Positions 26,237 to 34,740 of a stretch of 64,000 nt of DNA are shown in pieces (the first letter of the stretch is position 1; each line of letters opens with the position of its first letter). Made by a program: the position numbers and the translations under genes. The notes under the pieces are model-generated. The model did not search any database, was not told the origin of the DNA, and saw nothing but the letters and a program-made list of their open reading frames with translations. The DNA is from Johnsonella ignava ATCC 51276 (GTDB lineage Bacteria > Bacillota > Clostridia > Lachnospirales > Lachnospiraceae), in contig NZ_JH378829.1 of assembly GCF_000235445.1 (NCBI RefSeq), forward strand, positions 109,988 through 173,987. The letters are read 5' to 3'.

Positions 26237-27448
26237 TTATTTAAGCATACCTGCAAACACTCCACCGATTATAACAGAGGCAATTGTAACGGATGTAAAA
26301 CCTCCCACAAGCATCTTAGGCATCATTATCTGTGTAAGGTATTCTTTTTCATCCTCATCATCAGTAAGTGAACGTATAGCTTCCTCAGTAAGCACGAAAT
26401 TGGGAGGAAAACCGTAAAGTGCATTCATTGCTATGGATATGGACATAGGTATGGACTCTTTAAGTAGCTTTCCTGATATAACAGAAAATATTACAAGCCC
26501 TATAACACCTATAAATATAACTCCAAATAATGGTCCTGCAACCTGTAAAAGCATCTGCGGAGTTGCATTTTTAAGTCCGTCAAATATAAATGCCATAAGT
26601 GCAAGTATGGTAAGTCCGAAGCTTTCCGACTTGTTAAGCACCTTTCTGTCTAAAAATCCAATCTCAGCAAATATTACACCGAATATAAGACAAAATACAA
26701 GAGCATGTATTGAAAAACCTGCCTTCATACTCTTAAGCAAATTATTGAAAATTTCTGCACACTTTGCCGCAAGAAAAGCGGTAAATGCCAATTTAAGCAA
26801 CATCATATATGTAGTATTGTACTGCTTAGGCATCTGCGGAAGCAGCCTTTTCTCAGTATATTTCTCTTCTGAATTTTTTCCGGATATTTTTTTATCTCCG
26901 GTTCCGGTATATTTTTTAAGCAAGTCCTTGCCCTCTTTTTTAAGTAAAATTGCCGTTATAGGATAACCTACAAAACCCTGTGCAACATAAACAAGTATTG
27001 CAAGAACTGAAAGCATCTCAAGCCCTTTTTCCCTCGCAGCTTCCTGCATGAGCACCGCTGCAACTATACCTCCTGTAAGCGGAGGTGCCCCAACCACAAC
27101 AGTATCATATCCCAGCACAGCCCTGCCTACAGTAAGCAGTGCCACAAGTATGCCAAATACCCCTGCAATACTTATAATCACAGTTTTCCATTGACTTAAA
27201 AGCTCTTTTATGTTCATAAGACTGCCCATATGAGTAATTAAAAAATACATAGCAAGACCTGCAAACGGCTGTCCAAATGCCGCCGTGCTTACAATATCCT
27301 GTGGAAAAAATGTCCAGTACCCTATTAAAAAAAGCACTGCCGTTACAAATACTGACGGTACAAATGCCTTTGTCTTCATTGAAACAATCTCGCCTGCCAC
27401 CATTGCAGCAAGTATACATAAAACTGCGGTTATTAAATCCATTTTCAT
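26237..27448 (-). CDS. Multi-TM transporter, GltS-like organisation
   Basis: A 403-residue membrane protein with about 10-11 helices in two halves, split by a hydrophilic loop (about 168-205). Each half carries a Gly/Pro-containing re-entrant-like segment (GAPPLTGGIVAAV and ALYGFPPNF). This resembles Na+/glutamate symporter-like two-repeat transporters, but I do not recognise the exact family. The C-terminus has an acidic DDEDEKEY patch. AGGGG precedes the ATG. The M20 gene downstream suggests a peptide or acyl-amino-acid substrate, by inference. Confidence 0.6.
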   Translation of the reverse strand: MKMDLITAVLCILAAMVAGEIVSMKTKAFVPSVFVTAVLFLIGYWTFFPQDIVSTAAFGQPFAGLAMYFLITHMGSLMNIKELLSQWKTVIISIAGVFGILVALLTVGRAVLGYDTVVVGAPPLTGGIVAAVLMQEAAREKGLEMLSVLAILVYVAQGFVGYPITAILLKKEGKDLLKKYTGTGDKKISGKNSEEKYTEKRLLPQMPKQYNTTYMMLLKLAFTAFLAAKCAEIFNNLLKSMKAGFSIHALVFCLIFGVIFAEIGFLDRKVLNKSESFGLTILALMAFIFDGLKNATPQMLLQVAGPLFGVIFIGVIGLVIFSVISGKLLKESIPMSISIAMNALYGFPPNFVLTEEAIRSLTDDEDEKEYLTQIMMPKMLVGGFTSVTIASVIIGGVFAGMLK

Positions 27449-27788
27449 ATAAATTTCCCCTTTTATATTTATTGTTATATTTCAAATCGACTTTATTATT
27501 TACTGATACGGATGCCTTAAAAGTATAGATATTATAAATCAGCACCAGTTTTAAAAAGGCGACCGGATATATTCTCATAAGCCTGTATTATGTATATACA
27601 CAGGGCTTTTGATAATTTACTATATGTTATACGATTTCACGATTTAAAGCAATACCTTATCGCATTGTATTGCAAATTTTTATCTATATTAAAACTATAT
27701 TCTAAATTAATTTAAATTATTTTTCTTCAATATAAAATTTTCGACAATATTTATATGAATTTCATTTTGTTTTATGTTATTTTTCTGA

Positions 27789-27838
27789 TATACTTATAAA
27801 GCAGGTATGTGTGCATAAATATATGCTACACATACTGC
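27789..27838 (+). promoter_or_regulatory. -10 element and 5' UTR hairpin of repeat lipoprotein gene
   Basis: TATACT (27789-27794), with a weak TTGTTT upstream, is followed by a stem (27801-27817 with 27822-27838, one bulge and one mismatch) at the start of the transcript. It may protect the mRNA 5' end. The other 300 bp of this divergent gap are AT-rich with nothing recognisable. Confidence 0.45.
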
Positions 27839-27886
27839 CGCAAGCGGTAAAAACTTGCTAAAATAATAAAATTGGAGAATAATATT

Positions 27887-29206
27887 ATGAAAAAGAAGCA
27901 ATTATTATTTGCACTTGGCGCTTTATCAATGCTCCTTTGTGCCACTGCATGCAGTACAGGATCAGGTAGCAGTACAACTACAAAGAGTGAATCAAAATCA
28001 TCTGAAAAAGACGACGATACCTCTTCAAAAGAAGATACAGAAGATACAGATAAAGATGATGAAGATGATAAAGACAAAAAAAAGGAAGCTGATTCCGGTG
28101 ATGATAAAGAAGATAAAAACAAATCATCAAAGGATTCTCAGGATTTAAGTATGGCTGTTCCGGGATATGCCGTCGGAGAAGTTCCTCCTGTACCTATCCC
28201 TGATGTGCCTGACCTTAGCGTTATGGAAAACCCTGAAGCGAAGATTACTTTAAATGACACAAAAAAACTCTCCTCAGTTCCCGGTATCACAATTACACCC
28301 GTCAAGGTTGAAAACGGAACAATAGTCAGCGGCAACACATCAGTTCAGCTTGACGAAAACGGCGGCGGGCAGTACACCGACGGAAACAAGACAGTACAGA
28401 CGGATGGAGACGGCACCGGTCAATATGTAACTGATGATATAACTATACAAAAAAATGCAGACGGCTCAGGACAGTATATTGATAACAAAAGGGAAATAAC
28501 CCTACAGGTCCATTCAGACGGCTCAGGACAATATAGCGACGGAATAAAGGATGTAGTATTTCAGATAGACTCAGACGGCTCAGGGCAATATGTCGATAGT
28601 GCAAATGAAGTTAGAGTAGTCGTTATGTCGAATGACTACACCTCATATACCGCTCCTGATATACGAATACTTCATAGAACCGATGGCAGCGGCTACTATA
28701 AAAATGAGAAGCTTGACCTTAAGGTTGAAAATGACGGAAAAGGCAGCTGCGTTATAAAACATGGTTCTAAAACTGTTACAGTTGATGCGAAACCTCTTGG
28801 AAAACCCGGAGTTTTTTCAAAACTTAAGCCTGTTCCGGCAATACCCGCAATTGAAGCAAACAGTGTTTTAATAACACTTGATTCAGGTGTGCTTTTTGAT
28901 GTTGACAAATATAATATACGCCCTGATGCATATGAGGTGCTTACAAATCTTGCAGATATTTTAAAGGAAGCTGATATAAAGAAATTTCAAATTGACGGTC
29001 ATACTGATTCAGATGCAAGTGATGAACATAACCAGGTGTTATCTGAAAATCGTGCTGCATCCGTAAAGAATTTCCTTGCAGAGCATGGAGTTACGGCAGA
29101 AATCAGTACAAAGGGATATGGTGAAAGCCGACCTGTCGCTACAAATGAAACTGCTGAAGGTAAGCAAAAAAACAGACGTGTAGAAATTATAATACCTGCA
29201 TTTTAA
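27887..29206 (+). CDS. Repeat lipoprotein with C-terminal OmpA domain
   Basis: 439 residues. The start at 27887 follows GGAG; the lipobox ends at Cys22 (CATAC). A long Ser/Asp/Lys/Glu linker (about 25-95) is followed by a Pro-rich stretch and then seven degenerate repeats of 17-19 residues with core DGSGQY (about 150-285). Residues about 325-439 are an OmpA/MotB-type peptidoglycan-binding domain: LFDVDKYNIRPDA, IDGHTDSD, LSENRAASVKNFL and KNRRVEI. The domain should bind peptidoglycan, so the protein would bridge membrane and wall. OmpA domains are less usual in monoderms. The repeat function is unknown. Confidence 0.85.
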   Translation: MKKKQLLFALGALSMLLCATACSTGSGSSTTTKSESKSSEKDDDTSSKEDTEDTDKDDEDDKDKKKEADSGDDKEDKNKSSKDSQDLSMAVPGYAVGEVPPVPIPDVPDLSVMENPEAKITLNDTKKLSSVPGITITPVKVENGTIVSGNTSVQLDENGGGQYTDGNKTVQTDGDGTGQYVTDDITIQKNADGSGQYIDNKREITLQVHSDGSGQYSDGIKDVVFQIDSDGSGQYVDSANEVRVVVMSNDYTSYTAPDIRILHRTDGSGYYKNEKLDLKVENDGKGSCVIKHGSKTVTVDAKPLGKPGVFSKLKPVPAIPAIEANSVLITLDSGVLFDVDKYNIRPDAYEVLTNLADILKEADIKKFQIDGHTDSDASDEHNQVLSENRAASVKNFLAEHGVTAEISTKGYGESRPVATNETAEGKQKNRRVEIIIPAF

Positions 29207-29271
29207 AGATATCATAGCTCTAAAAACAAAGACTCTATAAGATAAATATAAAAATATTGATTTATTTTTAA

Positions 29272-29367
29272 GGAGCTGTAGAAAACTACCGTGTTACAAT
29301 AAAAAACAACTCTAAAACCGGCGTTTTCCGGTATAGAAATTGTTTAAATTTGTTTTTTTACAGCTCC
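29272..29367 (+). terminator. Long stem-loop after repeat lipoprotein gene
   Basis: GGAGCTGTA (29272-29280) pairs with TACAGCTCC (29359-29367), extended by GAAAAC/GTTTTT. The loop carries a small ACCGG/CCGGT hairpin. It could end the lipoprotein transcript, though a terminal U-tract is lacking. Confidence 0.4.
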
Positions 29368-29392
29368 AACTCCTATTTTTAATATTTTATAC

Positions 29393-29421
29393 TTGAAAAA
29401 ACTATTAAAATAGTGTATTAT
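29393..29421 (+). promoter_or_regulatory. Promoter of tRNA-Pro(GGG)
   Basis: TTGAAA (29393-29398), a 17-bp spacer and TATTAT (29416-29421) lie 18 nt before the tRNA. Confidence 0.75.
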
Positions 29422-29439
29422 ATCAAATGTTAAAAACCA

Positions 29440-29513
<74 letters not shown>

Positions 29514-29522
29514 TAAGCTTAA

Positions 29523-29574
29523 AAAGCCTGATTAAACAATGATTGGTTCAGAGTTTAGTCAGGCTTTATTTTTT
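29523..29574 (+). terminator. Terminator of tRNA-Pro
   Basis: A 15-bp stem (29523-29537 with 29553-29567, one G-U pair) is followed by TATTTTTT. Confidence 0.88.
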
Positions 29575-29895
29575 ACTTTTTTCTTTTGGATTTAAAAACA
29601 GGTTCTATACATATGCATATTAACTGAACAAGAGCATATAAATAAAACAGCTTAACACTTATATAAAAAAAATCTCTCTAAACTCTTTACATTTTCATCA
29701 AAAGGTATATTATTAATAGTCGAAAACGGTTTGAAGTTATCTGAGAATGTTCAAAATATAACGGATATAGCTGATATATTTGCTACAAATGCCTATAAAA
29801 GCGGTAGCCGTTAAAAAACCGTTTTATAAAAACAATTTCAGTTTTAAGTTTAAATACAGCAGTATCGCTTTATTTCAAGGAGGTGTTTTTTATTT
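29575..29895. other. Leader region of V-type ATPase operon
   Basis: About 320 bp without a gene. A start-less open stretch ends at 29814. An AAGGAGG box at 29879-29885 serves the first ATPase gene. No consensus promoter stands out, although the operon promoter must lie here. Confidence 0.4.
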
Positions 29896-30213
29896 ATGGA
29901 AGAGATTATAGGCAGGCTGTCTGAGATAGAATCTGCCGCATCCGCAATAATGGACGAAGCCGGCGAAAAGAAAAAAGCCATGTCAGATGAATTGGAAAGA
30001 ATGAAAAAGGAATGGTCCGATAATCTTGAAAAGCAAACTCAGGAAAAAATCGAACAGCTTAGAAAGGAAATGGGAGCTGATATAGAAAACAGCCTTAAGC
30101 TGCAGAAAGAAAAGGCGAAGCAGTATATAAAAAAAATGCATGAATTATATAATGAAAATCATGACAGTTATGTCAACTCGTTATTTGATGAGCTTATAAA
30201 GGTGGCATTATGA
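29896..30213 (+). CDS. ntpF: V-type ATPase peripheral stalk subunit (G/H)
   Basis: A 105-residue, almost wholly alpha-helical coiled-coil protein rich in Lys/Glu (about 15-90). It matches the position and size of the NtpF/AhaH stalk subunit that pairs with subunit E. It is first in the operon and its stop overlaps the subunit C start by 4 nt. Identification rests mainly on position and coiled-coil form. Confidence 0.8.
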   Translation: MEEIIGRLSEIESAASAIMDEAGEKKKAMSDELERMKKEWSDNLEKQTQEKIEQLRKEMGADIENSLKLQKEKAKQYIKKMHELYNENHDSYVNSLFDELIKVAL

Positions 30214-31289
30214 CATCTCTTATAGAATACAGCGCTATAAACACAAAAATTAAAGCAATGCAAAGCAGGCTTTTAAACTTAAATGACTATAAAAACCTTG
30301 CAGAATCAGCCAATGTTGCGGAGGCTGTATCAAAGCTTCAATATTATAAAAACTATTCAGTCTTTTTTAAGGATTTTCCAAATGATAAGCTGCATCGTTC
30401 TTATATAGAAAAACTGCTTATAAAAAGCAAATTTAATGATTTCGGCAAACTTTACAAATTTGCAGATTTAAAACAAAAAAGATTCCTTAATCTGTACTTT
30501 ATGAGCTATGAGACGGAACTCCTTAAAAGATGCCTAAGAAACTGCCTTTCATACAGACCGCTTGATATTGATTTAAGTGAGCATAAGACCTTTTTTAACC
30601 GACATTCCAAGGTTGATTTTGAAAGCCTTATAAAAGCCGATTCAATTAACAGCTTTTTAGACAGTATAAGTAAAAGTATATACTATGCACCGCTTGAAGC
30701 GGTATATAAAAGCAGCCACTCATCTATATTTAACTATGAGCTGTGTATAGATATTCTATATTTTAAAACCGTATGGAAAAGCAAGGACAAAATGTATTCA
30801 AAAATGAATGTAAAAATTCTTGAGAAATTTTTCGGTACAAAACTTGATTTACTGAATATACAGTGGATATACAGGTCAAAGAAGTACTACAATATTTCAG
30901 AAGCTCAGCTTTATTCAATGCTTATACCCATATATTACAAACTTGATGAAACTGCACTTAAAAAGCTTATATCGGCAACTGATATTAATGATTTTTTAAA
31001 AATATTTGAAACTACTTATTACGGCATGATGTCAAAAAAAATATTATATGAAAAAGCTGATATAGAAAGTTTTTCGGCAGAGATTATGAGAGCTGTAAAT
31101 CTTGATTCGGTGAGAAAAAATCCTTACTCGGTGGCTTTACTAAACTCCTATCTGTTTGAAAAAGAGGAAGAGATAAGCAGGATAATAAGTGTAATTGAAG
31201 CTGTACGTTTCGGCTATAATGCTGACAGGATAATGAGCGAGATATTAAATATAAATAAAAATAATAACGGCAGGAGGTCCACGGCATGA
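30210..31289 (+). CDS. ntpC: V-type ATPase subunit C
   Basis: A 359-residue helical AC39-type subunit that links the central rotor shaft to the proteolipid ring. Recognisable features are the start YSAINTKIKAMQSRLL, the NVAEAVSKLQ turn, and three similar helical thirds. It overlaps its neighbours by 4 nt on both sides, consistent with tight translational coupling. Confidence 0.88.
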   Translation: MTSLIEYSAINTKIKAMQSRLLNLNDYKNLAESANVAEAVSKLQYYKNYSVFFKDFPNDKLHRSYIEKLLIKSKFNDFGKLYKFADLKQKRFLNLYFMSYETELLKRCLRNCLSYRPLDIDLSEHKTFFNRHSKVDFESLIKADSINSFLDSISKSIYYAPLEAVYKSSHSSIFNYELCIDILYFKTVWKSKDKMYSKMNVKILEKFFGTKLDLLNIQWIYRSKKYYNISEAQLYSMLIPIYYKLDETALKKLISATDINDFLKIFETTYYGMMSKKILYEKADIESFSAEIMRAVNLDSVRKNPYSVALLNSYLFEKEEEISRIISVIEAVRFGYNADRIMSEILNINKNNNGRRSTA

Positions 31290-33220
31290 TAGAAAAGATG
31301 CGTTTTTTAAGCATTACAGGTCCTAAGGAGGATATTGACAGAGTCATAGAACAATATATATCAAAATATGATATACAGCTTGAAAATGCCCTTTTTGAAC
31401 TTAAAAATGTACGGGATTTACACCCCTATATTGATTCAAATCCACACAAGGAAACATACCTGCTTTCAGAGGAAATCAAACATAATTTTAAGGATACCAA
31501 GATAAGCAATGTCCTTGATTTAAGTGTAGCCGAGGCTGCGGCAACGGTAAATACACTTTATAATGATATTAAAAAATTACAGGATAAAAAGACCGAAATC
31601 GAAGCCAAAAAAGCTGAATATATGGACAGGCTCTCAAAAGTTGAGCAGTTTATAGGGCTGAATTACGATCTGAGTACAGTTTTACATTTTAATTTTATAA
31701 AATACCGTTTCGGCAGAATAAATCGGGAATATTATGATAAGCTCTGTGCATATATGGTTAATGATATCGATTCATTATTTTATAAATGTCAGGAGGTTGA
31801 TGACTATATCTGGGGGGTCTATTTTGTTCCTGAAAGTGTCAGAAAAAAGGTTGATGCCATATACTCATCACTTCATTTTGAAAGATTTTTTATACCTGAC
31901 GGATACACCGGTACTCCAAGGGAAGCTTCAAATGCACTTAAAGAAAAGATTGCGAAATGTGATTCCGATATTGAAACTATATCATCGGAGATTGTCTCAA
32001 CACTTAATAATAAAAAAACCGAATTTCTTACGGCAAATAAAAGACTTAAAATCTTTACAGATAATTTTGAAATCAGAAGACTTGCAGCCTGTACAAAAGA
32101 ATCTCAGAAAGTCTTTTACATACTCTGCGGCTGGATGAAAGAAGCAGATGCACTTTCTTTAAGCAAGTCCATGGAAGATGATGACTGTGCGTTCTGCATA
32201 CTTGAGAATGACCATTCAAACCTTTTAAGTCCTCCGCCTACAAAACTTAAAAATAATGCTCTTTTTAGACCATTTGAAATGTTTGTAAGGATGTACGGAC
32301 TTCCTGATTATAAGGAGCTTGACCCTACGGTGCTTATAGGTATAACCTATTCGCTGCTTTTCGGATTTATGTTTGCTGATGTAGGACAGGGAGCTGTTGT
32401 AATGTTTCTCGGGCTTTTTTTAGCTCATTTTAAAAAGTCGGATCTCGGAGCGGTACTTGCCAGATGCGGCATATTTTCAATTATATTCGGTTTCCTTTTC
32501 GGCAGCGTGTTCGGATTTGAAGATATTATAGATCCTTTGTGGCTAAGACCTGCCAAAGCTATGACCTCACTGCCTATACTTGGAAATCTTAACTCTGTAT
32601 TTGTAGTTTCAATACTTTTAGGTATGGGGATTATACTTTTTACAATGTGCCTGAATATAGTAAATAAAATCAGATTCAGGAAAACCGGTGAGGCACTATT
32701 TGATCCAAACGGCATAGCAGGTATAGTATTTTACGGTTCATGTGCGATTCTTATTATTTTAGTAATGACCGGAAACAATCTCCCTGCTTCATGGATTTTT
32801 ATAATCCTTTTTGTACTGCCGCTGCTGCTTATGCTTTTTAAAGAACCTTTAATGCATATACTTTTTCCTAAAAAAAAGAATACGGGTGAAAAAACCAAGG
32901 CTGTGATGTTTATAGTTCAGGGAATTTTTGAACTCTTTGAAGTGCTTCTGGGATATTTTTCAAATACCCTCTCCTTTGTAAGAGTCGGAGCATTTGCTAT
33001 AAGTCATGCCGTTATGATGGAAGTCGTACTTATGCTTTCAGGCTATGAAAGTGGAAGCCCGAATTGGCTTGTGGTTATTCTCGGTAATATCTTTGTATGC
33101 TGCCTTGAAGGCCTAATTGTAGGAATACAGGTGCTCAGGCTTGACTATTACGAGCTTTTTTCACGTTTTTATAAAGGAAGCGGTAAAGAATTTATTCCTT
33201 ACGGCAAATCAGAAGATTAA
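31286..33220 (+). CDS. ntpI: V-type ATPase subunit I (a-type)
   Basis: Membrane stator subunit of 644 residues. The N-terminal 330 residues are soluble with coiled coils (about 90-125 and 225-260). The membrane half starts at LDPTVLIGITYSLLFGFMFAD and has seven or eight helices. The essential arginine lies in SFVRVGAFAISH (R566). It forms the ion half-channels with subunit K. Confidence 0.95.
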   Translation: MIEKMRFLSITGPKEDIDRVIEQYISKYDIQLENALFELKNVRDLHPYIDSNPHKETYLLSEEIKHNFKDTKISNVLDLSVAEAAATVNTLYNDIKKLQDKKTEIEAKKAEYMDRLSKVEQFIGLNYDLSTVLHFNFIKYRFGRINREYYDKLCAYMVNDIDSLFYKCQEVDDYIWGVYFVPESVRKKVDAIYSSLHFERFFIPDGYTGTPREASNALKEKIAKCDSDIETISSEIVSTLNNKKTEFLTANKRLKIFTDNFEIRRLAACTKESQKVFYILCGWMKEADALSLSKSMEDDDCAFCILENDHSNLLSPPPTKLKNNALFRPFEMFVRMYGLPDYKELDPTVLIGITYSLLFGFMFADVGQGAVVMFLGLFLAHFKKSDLGAVLARCGIFSIIFGFLFGSVFGFEDIIDPLWLRPAKAMTSLPILGNLNSVFVVSILLGMGIILFTMCLNIVNKIRFRKTGEALFDPNGIAGIVFYGSCAILIILVMTGNNLPASWIFIILFVLPLLLMLFKEPLMHILFPKKKNTGEKTKAVMFIVQGIFELFEVLLGYFSNTLSFVRVGAFAISHAVMMEVVLMLSGYESGSPNWLVVILGNIFVCCLEGLIVGIQVLRLDYYELFSRFYKGSGKEFIPYGKSED

Positions 33221-33293
33221 AATACCCGTACAGTACTTTAAACAATAATATACAAAATAAATCTATAAAAATAAAATTATAAAGGAGTTTTTT

Positions 33294-33725
33294 ATGAATA
33301 CAATCGCAAAGATAATTTTAAGCATGGCATTTATAGCAAGCAATGTAATTCCGGCAGCTGCATTTTGTGCCGGCAAAAAGACGAAATATCGTTTTAAAAA
33401 AGCATTGGCATTTAATATTTTCCTATTTGCCGCAACTGTTATATTTACAACCATATTTGCGTTTTCAGGAAACATATACGCAGCGGATACAGCAGCTTCA
33501 TCAGGTACAATAGCTACAGGGCTTGGATACCTTGCAGCGGCACTTTCAGTAGGACTTTCCTGTATAGGCGGAGGTGTTGCAGTGTCTGCAGCAGCTTCGG
33601 CAGCACTCGGAGCGGTAAGTGAAGATTCAAGTATATTCGGACGTTCCCTTGTGTTTATAGGACTTGCCGAAGGTGTATGTATATACGGCGTAGTAATAGC
33701 GGTTATGATCCTGGGCAGACTGTAA
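33294..33725 (+). CDS. ntpK: V-type ATPase proteolipid subunit K
   Basis: A 143-residue ring subunit. Four hydrophobic segments are visible: an N-terminal pair (about 3-26, 37-58) of clostridial type, then the c-type hairpin GLSCIGGGVAVSAAASAALG and GLAEGVCIYGVVIAVMILG. The ion-binding carboxylate is E126. No Gln typical of Na+-binding E. hirae-type rings is evident in the first c-helix, but Na+ versus H+ cannot be settled by eye. Confidence 0.93.
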   Translation: MNTIAKIILSMAFIASNVIPAAAFCAGKKTKYRFKKALAFNIFLFAATVIFTTIFAFSGNIYAADTAASSGTIATGLGYLAAALSVGLSCIGGGVAVSAAASAALGAVSEDSSIFGRSLVFIGLAEGVCIYGVVIAVMILGRL

Positions 33726-33806
33726 GCTGTATTTAAACACATACATTTTTAAGAATTTATAAATCGGTATTTATGCCATTTGTGAGATGAAAGGAATTAA
33801 TTTAAT

Positions 33807-34115
33807 ATGAAAATGTATCTTATAAGTGATAATATAGATACCATAGTGGGTATGCGTCTTGCCGGTGTTGAAGGCAGTATGGTTGAAAACAAGACAAGAC
33901 TTAAGGAAGAACTTGACAGAATAGTCGCAGATAATGAAGTAGGTATAGTTTTGCTGATGGAAAAATTTTCAAAGGAATATCCTGAAATCGTAAATAAATA
34001 TAAGCTTGAACACAGGCTGCCTCTATTTATAGATATACCCGACAGACATGGAACAGGCAGAAGCCCTAACTTTATAACCGATTATGTCAATGAAGCCATA
34101 GGACTTAAGCTTTAA
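33807..34115 (+). CDS. ntpG: V-type ATPase subunit F
   Basis: A 102-residue rotor-shaft subunit with the Rossmann-like start MYLISDNIDTIVGMRLAG, VGIVLLMEKFS and LPLFIDIPDRHGTGRSP. It associates with subunit D in the central stalk. Confidence 0.92.
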   Translation: MKMYLISDNIDTIVGMRLAGVEGSMVENKTRLKEELDRIVADNEVGIVLLMEKFSKEYPEIVNKYKLEHRLPLFIDIPDRHGTGRSPNFITDYVNEAIGLKL

Positions 34116-34149
34116 AAGGATATTTCGCTTTGTAAGAAAGGATCAGGTT

Positions 34150-34740
34150 ATGAATTTAGAAGATAAGCTTGCACATTTCAGCAAGTTCTGCATCACAGAT
34201 GCAAGAAGCAAGGCAGATAAAATAATAGCAGATTATCAGGATGCACTTGATAAAGCTTTTGAGGAATATAAACATGATGAGAACCGGCGTGCAGCGATGC
34301 AGCTTAATATAGAGGCTGAAAAAATAAAGCGTGAAGGAAACAGACGTATATCAATTGAACAGACCGCTTTAAAAAAACAGATAGGCATGGAACATGAAAA
34401 ATTAAAGGAAGCCGTATTTTGTGAACTTACTCAAAGACTTGATGAATTTATGAAAACACCTGCCTATAATAAACTTATTGAAGCCCAGATTCAGGCAGTA
34501 CTTGATTTTGCAGATTCCGACACCGCTGAAATTTATATAGATCCAAAGGATGAGGCTATGCTTGACGGGCTTGTTCAAAAATATGGAAACATACTGAGGC
34601 TGAGCAAAGATTCATTTATGGGCGGAACAAAAGCGGTTATTGCGGCAAAAAATATACTTATTGACAATTCATTTGCAAAAAAACTGGATGATGCAAGAGA
34701 AAGTTCAAAACTGGAACTTGGGGGGGCATTTAATGGATAG
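34150..34740 (+). CDS. ntpE: V-type ATPase subunit E
   Basis: A 196-residue peripheral stalk subunit. A long charged N-terminal helix (about 1-105) is followed by a globular C-terminal domain (AEIYIDPKDEAMLDGL, GGTKAVIAAKNILIDNSFAKKL). It overlaps the subunit A start by 8 nt. Confidence 0.92.
   Translation: MNLEDKLAHFSKFCITDARSKADKIIADYQDALDKAFEEYKHDENRRAAMQLNIEAEKIKREGNRRISIEQTALKKQIGMEHEKLKEAVFCELTQRLDEFMKTPAYNKLIEAQIQAVLDFADSDTAEIYIDPKDEAMLDGLVQKYGNILRLSKDSFMGGTKAVIAAKNILIDNSFAKKLDDARESSKLELGGAFNG

Noticed and set aside
28138..28908. Long antisense ORFs inside the repeat lipoprotein gene
   Set aside because: They arise from the biased codon use of the Asp/Ser/Lys repeats and have no start signals.
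29683..29814. Start-less open stretch ending AYKSGSR before the V-ATPase operon
   Set aside because: It reads protein-like but has no ATG, GTG or TTG with a ribosome binding site, and no family is recognisable.
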